Shown piece after piece: positions 5,462-8,996 of a stretch of DNA of 8,996 bases. The stretch comes from Archaeoglobaceae archaeon. Lineage in GTDB: Archaea; Halobacteriota; Archaeoglobi; Archaeoglobales; Archaeoglobaceae. The notes under the pieces are model-generated. The model searched no databases and had not been told where the DNA came from. It saw only the letters and a program-made list of their open reading frames with translations. The position numbers and the translations under genes are program-made. Each line of letters begins with the position of its first letter. The stretch's first letter is position 1. The stretch covers positions 1 to 8,996 of the forward strand of contig JANXDV010000042.1 of the NCBI GenBank assembly GCA_025058955.1, given 5' to 3'.

Positions 5462-6655
5462 ATGCTGTCGGAGTTTATCCTTACGGAAGAGCAGAAAGCC
5501 ATTAAAGATGCTGCAAGAGAGTTTGCTGAGAAGGAATTTCCAAAATACGCCGAGGAATGTGACAGAGAAGAAAAATTCCCATTTGAATTATGGAAGAAAG
5601 CTGCAGAACTGGGCTTTATCGGAATGAGCATACCTGAGGAGTATGGCGGACAAGGAGCAGGGATTCTCGACTCTTGCTTAGTCGTTGAGGAGTTCTGGAG
5701 GGTCGATGGAGGCTTGGGGCAGATCTTGTCCTCTCCGTTTGGTTCGGAGCAAATTCAGATGTTTGGGACAGAAGAGCAAAAGAAGAAGTATCTGCCACCC
5801 ATTGCAAAAGGAAAAGCGATTTGCTGTGCATGCTACACTGAGCCACAGGCAGGAAGCGATGTTGCTGGAATTAAGACAAGAGCGGACAAAGTGGGAAATG
5901 AATACGTGATAAATGGAACAAAGATGTTCATAACAAACGGAACAATTGCGGACTACTACGTAGTCTTAGCGAGAACGGATCCGAATCCTCCAAAGAGACA
6001 CCATGGAATGAGCGTTTTCCTCGTTGAAAAAGGCACCCCTGGGCTTGAAGCAAAGAAGTTGCATAACAAGCTGGGAATTAGAGCAAGCGATACCGCTGAA
6101 GTTGTTTTCAAAAATGTTAGAGTTCCGAAGGAGAACATGATCGGACAGGAGGGACAGGGATTCTACCAAACGATGATGTTCTTCAATGTGACACGTATAC
6201 CAGTTGCATTCCAAGCGGTTGGGCTTGCGCAAGGAGCATTTGACCTTGCCTTCAATTACGCAAAGAATAGAGAGCTCTTTGAGCAGAAGCTTATAGACTT
6301 CCAGATCACCCAAGACAAACTTGCAAAGATGAGAGTAATGCTTGAGGCTGCAAGGCTACTTGCATACCAAGCAGCTTACTTCCAAGACAAGATGGGGATG
6401 CCAGATCCTGGGCTGACCGCAATGGCGAAATATTACTGTGGGCATGCAGCATGTGAGATCGTGAATGAAGCTTTGCAGATCCATGGAGGTTATGGCTACA
6501 TGGGCGAACAAGCAATTTCGAGAATGTATAGAGACGTTAGGATCCTTGAGATCTACGAAGGAACGAGAGAAGTCGAATTAGAGATCATCGCAAGATCTCT
6601 GTTGGGGAGAGTTCCTTCAAAGCTTAGTCAAATAAGGAAGCATCCGCTAATGTGA
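5462..6655 (+). CDS. acyl-CoA dehydrogenase
   Basis: FAD enzyme that introduces the alpha-beta double bond into an acyl-CoA, the first step of a beta-oxidation cycle, passing electrons to an electron-transfer flavoprotein. The 397 residues are complete. The order is an N-terminal helical domain; CYTEPQAGSDV at about 124-134 and FITNG at 156-160 (flavin and substrate contacts in the middle beta domain); GIRASDTAEVVFKNVRVP; and the C-terminal helical domain with QIHGGYGYMGE from 339 and IYEGTRE at 364-370. Glu366 in IYEGT is at the position of the catalytic base in medium/short-chain enzymes. No residue needed for catalysis appears missing. Chain length or branching preference cannot be told. 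The stop codon is 35 bp before the thiolase start, with which it forms an operon. No hydratase, hydroxyacyl-CoA dehydrogenase or ETF gene is present in the window. Confidence 0.95.
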   Translation: MLSEFILTEEQKAIKDAAREFAEKEFPKYAEECDREEKFPFELWKKAAELGFIGMSIPEEYGGQGAGILDSCLVVEEFWRVDGGLGQILSSPFGSEQIQMFGTEEQKKKYLPPIAKGKAICCACYTEPQAGSDVAGIKTRADKVGNEYVINGTKMFITNGTIADYYVVLARTDPNPPKRHHGMSVFLVEKGTPGLEAKKLHNKLGIRASDTAEVVFKNVRVPKENMIGQEGQGFYQTMMFFNVTRIPVAFQAVGLAQGAFDLAFNYAKNRELFEQKLIDFQITQDKLAKMRVMLEAARLLAYQAAYFQDKMGMPDPGLTAMAKYYCGHAACEIVNEALQIHGGYGYMGEQAISRMYRDVRILEIYEGTREVELEIIARSLLGRVPSKLSQIRKHPLM

Positions 6656-6673
6656 TCTCTCTAATTTTTTTGA

Positions 6674-6686
6674 GGGAGGAGGGGGT
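6674..6686 (+). promoter_or_regulatory. strong purine-rich ribosome binding site of the thiolase gene
   Basis: GGGAGGAGGGGGT ends 4 bases before the ATG at 6691. It decides for this start over the in-frame GTG at 6652, which lies inside the end of the acyl-CoA dehydrogenase gene and would place the binding site inside the coding sequence. Confidence 0.75.
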
Positions 6687-6690
6687 AAAA

Positions 6691-7935
6691 ATGGAAGAAG
6701 TTTACGTTGTGGATTTTTTACGATCCGCTTTTTCAAGATCTCGTCCAAGAGAGCCAGAAAAAGATGTTTTTAACAAGATAGACATGCCTGCTGTTGCTGC
6801 AATGCTCGTAAAGGAGATGGTAAATAGGACAGGTATAGATCCAAGAGAAATTGGTGATCTAATAACTGGTTGCACGATGCAGATGGGCGAAAGCTGGCTT
6901 TACGGTGGAAGAATGGTTCATATGCTCGCAGAACTACCAATAGAGGTGCCAGCTCAGGGGACTGAGAGAGTTTGCATTTCTGGAATGTCCGCAATGCATC
7001 AGTGTGCTATGGAAGTTATGCTGGGCTACAGCGACATAACGATCGCTTGTGGAATCGAGCATATGACTCATCTGCCAATGCAACCCGATCTAAATCCACA
7101 CATGGGTCTTTCTCCAACCTTAATGCAGAGATCCGATCTGATCGAAAAATACGATCTGATGACTGCGGTAAGCATGGGGCTCACCGCGGAGAAGTTGTTT
7201 GAGAAGTGGAAGAACAAACTTGGATGGACAAAGAGAGATCTTGATGAGTGGGGTGTAAGAAGCCATAAGCTTGCTGCTGAAGCTCTCAAGAAGAATTATT
7301 TCCTCAGTGGAGAAGGTTATCCAACAAAGAGAAAGGGAGAAATACTACCAATTGAAGTTGAACAAGCGGATGGGAGTAAAAGGGTGATCGATGTAGATCA
7401 GTCGATAAGAGCGGATACAACTCTTGAAGCGGTTGAGAGACTTCCACCAGCTTTTAAGCCTGGAGGAGTCATTACTGCAGGCAATTCTTCCCCGCTGAAT
7501 GCGGGAGCGACCGCTATAATGTTGATGAACAAGAAGAAAATGAAGGAATACGGCTTAGAGCCGATGGCAAAGATCGTCTCGATCGCTTGGGCGGGAGTGG
7601 AGCCAAGTGTAATGGGCGAGGGTCCAGTTCCTGCAACTCAAAAAGCTTTGAAATTCGCAAAATTAGATGTTAAGGATATAGACTACTGGGAGATCAACGA
7701 AGCATTCTCAGTTGTGACTTTGTTTGCGATAAAGATGTTCAATCTTGATCCCGACACAGTAAACACGAGGGGTGGAGCAATAGCAATTGGTCATCCCTTA
7801 GCTGCGAGTGGAATTAGACTTACAGGCACATTGGCAAGGATTTTAGAGATCGAAGGAGCAAAATACGGAGTTGCAACTCTCTGCGGTGGTGGCGGACAGG
7901 GAGGAACGACGATCATTGAAAATCCAAATGTCTAA
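6691..7935 (+). CDS. thiolase (acetyl-CoA acetyltransferase / 3-ketoacyl-CoA thiolase)
   Basis: Cleaves 3-ketoacyl-CoA with CoA to acetyl-CoA and a shortened acyl-CoA, or runs in reverse as acetoacetyl-CoA synthesis. The 414 residues have the complete degradative-type thiolase signature. The acylated nucleophile is Cys95 in ERVCISGMSA. RADTTLEAVERLPPAF and GNSSPLNAGATA are typical C-terminal-half blocks, followed by NEAF at 336-339, GHPL with His368, and the second catalytic cysteine Cys398 followed by a glycine-rich GGGGQGG loop. All Cys/His/Cys catalytic residues and the Asn-Glu-Ala-Phe motif are present, unlike the SCP-x-type archaeal thiolase linked to HMG-CoA synthase. Together with the upstream acyl-CoA dehydrogenase this points to fatty-acid or related acyl-CoA degradation rather than isoprenoid synthesis. 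A T-rich tract follows the stop. Confidence 0.93.
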   Translation: MEEVYVVDFLRSAFSRSRPREPEKDVFNKIDMPAVAAMLVKEMVNRTGIDPREIGDLITGCTMQMGESWLYGGRMVHMLAELPIEVPAQGTERVCISGMSAMHQCAMEVMLGYSDITIACGIEHMTHLPMQPDLNPHMGLSPTLMQRSDLIEKYDLMTAVSMGLTAEKLFEKWKNKLGWTKRDLDEWGVRSHKLAAEALKKNYFLSGEGYPTKRKGEILPIEVEQADGSKRVIDVDQSIRADTTLEAVERLPPAFKPGGVITAGNSSPLNAGATAIMLMNKKKMKEYGLEPMAKIVSIAWAGVEPSVMGEGPVPATQKALKFAKLDVKDIDYWEINEAFSVVTLFAIKMFNLDPDTVNTRGGAIAIGHPLAASGIRLTGTLARILEIEGAKYGVATLCGGGGQGGTTIIENPNV

Positions 7936-7970
7936 TTTATTTTTGTTAAAATTTTTAATAAAATTTTGAT
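7936..7970. terminator. bidirectional AT-rich terminator between thiolase and Sec61-beta genes
   Basis: The 38 bp between the convergent stop codons contain repeated T-runs on the plus strand (TTTATTTTTG, ATTTTTA, ATTTTG) and corresponding T-runs on the minus strand (AAAATTTTATT). This is suitable for U-tract termination of both transcripts. No stable GC stem is present. Confidence 0.55.
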
Positions 7971-7973
7971 CAT

Positions 7974-8162
7974 CTAAACTCTTGGCCAAAGACCGTAGTA
8001 AGCGTTTAGGATCATCACAAGAACGAAAGTTAAAATACCTGCAAGCATAACAGTCTTTGGACTGATCTTAACTTTCGATTTTTCCTCTTCAAAATATCTC
8101 ATGATTCCAGCTGAGGACATCAGTGGTGGTGTTTTTTCTTTAGTTCGTGATACCTTTGCCAT
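7974..8162 (-). CDS. secG: preprotein translocase Sec61-beta subunit (archaeal SecG)
   Basis: Small tail-anchored subunit of the SecYE-beta protein-conducting channel in the cytoplasmic membrane. The 62 residues are of normal length for archaeal Sec61-beta. The conserved cytosolic signature PPLMSSAGIMRYFEEE lies at 12-27. One membrane helix follows at about 38-55 (TVMLAGILTFVLVMILNA), ending in a short YYGLWPRV tail. The lysine-rich N-terminus and lack of a signal peptide fit a C-terminally anchored protein. The ATG at 8162 has no Shine-Dalgarno; a TATA box centred about 25 bp upstream implies a leaderless mRNA. It is divergent from the thermosome gene and convergent with the thiolase gene. 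Confidence 0.95.
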   Translation of the reverse strand: MAKVSRTKEKTPPLMSSAGIMRYFEEEKSKVKISPKTVMLAGILTFVLVMILNAYYGLWPRV

Positions 8163-8182
8163 GATCTTTTTTCGACTTTAGG

Positions 8183-8192
8183 TATATAAAAC
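8183..8192 (-). promoter_or_regulatory. TATA box of the Sec61-beta gene
   Basis: On the minus strand GTTTTATATA is centred about 25 bp before the ATG at 8162, placing the transcript start at or next to the start codon. Its downstream end overlaps one arm (8179-8185) of an inverted repeat. Confidence 0.65.
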
Positions 8193-8213
8193 TCTCCTTC
8201 AATTTGAGCAAAA

Positions 8214-8224
8214 ACTTTATATAG
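8214..8224 (+). promoter_or_regulatory. TATA box of the thermosome gene
   Basis: ACTTTATATAG, preceded by an A-rich BRE-like stretch (GCAAAA), predicts transcription from about 8245. This leaves a leader of about 18 bases that carries the ribosome binding site. Confidence 0.65.
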
Positions 8225-8250
8225 AAATACCTATCCACCAATCTCTGTAA

Positions 8251-8258
8251 GGGGGTGG
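8251..8258 (+). promoter_or_regulatory. ribosome binding site of the thermosome gene
   Basis: GGGGGTGG ends 4 bases before the ATG at 8263 and can pair with the CACCUCC tail of archaeal 16S rRNA if one G-U pair is allowed. Confidence 0.6.
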
Positions 8259-8262
8259 TTGA

Positions 8263-8996
8263 ATGGCGGTGCTACAAGGCACACCTGTGCTTATACTTAA
8301 AGAAGGAACTCAGAGGACTGTTGGAAGAGATGCACAGAGGATGAACATAACCGCTGCAAGGATCATTGCAGAAGCGGTAAGGAGCACCCTTGGTCCAAAG
8401 GGAATGGACAAGATGCTCGTAGACAGCTTAGGAGACATAACGATAACGAATGATGGAGTAACAATTCTGAAGGAAATGGATGTTGAACATCCAGCAGCGA
8501 AGATGGTAATAGAGGTTGCTAAAACTCAGGACAATGAGGTTGGAGATGGAACAACCACTGCAGTAGTTATAGCGGGAGAATTGCTGAAGAAAGCTGAGGA
8601 ATTGCTTGACCAAGAGATACATTCTGCGGTAATTTCAAATGGCTATAGACTGGCAGCTACGAAGGCACTCGAAATATTGAATGAAATTGCAATGCCAATA
8701 AGCAAAGACGACACGAAAGCGCTTAAAAAAGTTGCAAGCACTGCAATGACTGGAAAAGGTGCAGAAGTCGCTCTTGATAGACTGTCGGAAATTGCGGTTA
8801 ATGCGGTGAGGATGATCGTTGAGGAGGTAAATGGAAAATACAAAGCAGATACCGAGAACATCAAGATAGAGAAGAGGCAAGGAGGAAGCGTTGAAGACAC
8901 CGCTTTGATCGCGGGTATTGTTTTGGACAAAGAAGTAGTTCACCCAGGAATGCCAAAGAGTGTTAAGAATGCAAAGATCTTATTGCTCGATTCCGC
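8263..8996 (+). CDS. thermosome subunit (group II chaperonin), 3' end cut by window edge
   Basis: ATP-driven double-ring folding chaperonin of the cytoplasm, related to eukaryotic CCT. The first 244 residues of about 545 are present. The N-terminus MAVLQGTPVLILKEGTQRT is typical of archaeal subunits. LGPKGMDKML at 43-52, TNDGVTILKEM at 62-72 and GDGTTT at 94-99 are the ATP-binding and hydrolysis motifs of the equatorial domain, with Asp64 and Asp95 as the Mg2+/catalytic residues in the visible part. The sequence passes through the intermediate domain (ASTAMTGKG) and enters the apical domain near the window end. The frame is open to the last base. Archaea usually carry two or three paralogues (alpha, beta), and which one this is cannot be told from here, so no symbol is given. 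Heat-inducible expression is common in the family. Confidence 0.95.
   Translation, partial: MAVLQGTPVLILKEGTQRTVGRDAQRMNITAARIIAEAVRSTLGPKGMDKMLVDSLGDITITNDGVTILKEMDVEHPAAKMVIEVAKTQDNEVGDGTTTAVVIAGELLKKAEELLDQEIHSAVISNGYRLAATKALEILNEIAMPISKDDTKALKKVASTAMTGKGAEVALDRLSEIAVNAVRMIVEEVNGKYKADTENIKIEKRQGGSVEDTALIAGIVLDKEVVHPGMPKSVKNAKILLLDS

Larger units (their letters stand above)
8179..8233. repeat. inverted repeat spanning the divergent Sec61-beta/thermosome promoters
   Basis: TAGGTAT at 8179-8185 and its exact reverse complement ATACCTA at 8227-8233 bracket the two TATA boxes. Each arm lies between, or overlapping, a TATA box and its gene, so each promoter reads TATA then ATACCTA in its own direction. 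The repeat is seen directly; a regulatory role is inferred. Confidence 0.45.

Noticed and set aside
6652..6690. GTG start giving the thiolase 13 extra residues
   Set aside because: The strong ribosome binding site at 6674-6686 would then be inside the gene, and MEEVYVVDFLRSAF from 6691 is the usual thiolase N-terminus.
8163..8262. Archaeoglobus-type heat-shock operator (CTAAC-N5-GTTAG) before the thermosome gene
   Set aside because: Looked for in the intergenic region and not present; only the different TAGGTAT/ATACCTA repeat was found.
8635..8943. Two long minus-strand frames (102 and 95 codons) inside the thermosome gene
   Set aside because: Antisense shadows of a conserved chaperonin coding sequence; no recognisable domain, and they conflict with the strong plus-strand protein match.
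1..8996. tRNA/rRNA genes, CRISPR repeats, insertion sequences, toxin-antitoxin or restriction genes
   Set aside because: No cloverleaf-like sequence with CCA-side stem, no regularly spaced repeats, no transposase or terminal inverted repeats, and nearly all sequence is accounted for by housekeeping and metabolic genes.

Overview
The window looks like a stretch of chromosome from a hyperthermophilic euryarchaeon, most likely in or near the Archaeoglobales (Archaeoglobus, Ferroglobus or Geoglobus). The lineage is an inference. The sequence shows archaeal information-processing and metabolic families (Bud32/KEOPS kinase, Sec61-beta, group II chaperonin, archaeal phosphopantothenate synthetase, aconitase-X type dehydratase, UPF0282 metallo-hydrolase). 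It also shows TATA boxes about 25 bp upstream of start codons, several probable leaderless genes, Glu/Lys/Ile-rich proteins, and an acyl-CoA dehydrogenase plus thiolase pair of the kind found in fatty-acid-oxidising Archaeoglobales. Coding density is very high. I see no rRNA, tRNA, CRISPR array, transposon or phage gene.

Layout: (1) 3-1912, plus strand: the 3' part of pyrF (OMP decarboxylase), a HAD-family phosphatase and 4-phosphopantoate--beta-alanine ligase, each overlapping the previous gene by 29 bp, so probably one operon. (2) 1904-2479, minus strand: the KEOPS kinase Bud32, overlapping the end of the previous operon tail to tail by 9 bp. (3) 2526-4434, plus strand: an aminopropyltransferase (spermidine synthase family) and the large (Fe-S) subunit of an aconitase-X enzyme, probably phosphomevalonate dehydratase of the archaeal mevalonate pathway; they overlap by 11 bp. 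Bud32 and the aminopropyltransferase are divergent across only 46 bp and appear to share one TATA element. (4) 4435-5289, minus strand: a UPF0282 metallo-beta-lactamase-fold protein, abutting the previous gene with no gap. (5) 5290-5461: the longest non-coding stretch, very AT-rich, with divergent promoters and several inverted and direct repeats. (6) 5462-7935, plus strand: acyl-CoA dehydrogenase and thiolase, a beta-oxidation pair. (7) 7974-8162, minus strand: Sec61-beta. (8) 8263 to the window end, plus strand: the N-terminal 244 residues of a thermosome subunit, divergent from Sec61-beta across 100 bp holding two TATA boxes and an inverted repeat.

The genes are mostly core metabolism and housekeeping: UMP synthesis, CoA synthesis, isoprenoid precursor synthesis, polyamines, tRNA t6A modification (KEOPS), membrane insertion and protein folding, plus a fatty-acid or acyl-CoA degradation module. 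I found no convincing new multi-gene defence or mobile system. The best leads are a phosphatase of unknown substrate locked between pyrF and the CoA-synthesis ligase, the compact divergent promoters, unusual active-site loops in the aminopropyltransferase, and the pairing of a polyamine gene with an isoprenoid-pathway gene whose partner subunit is absent here.
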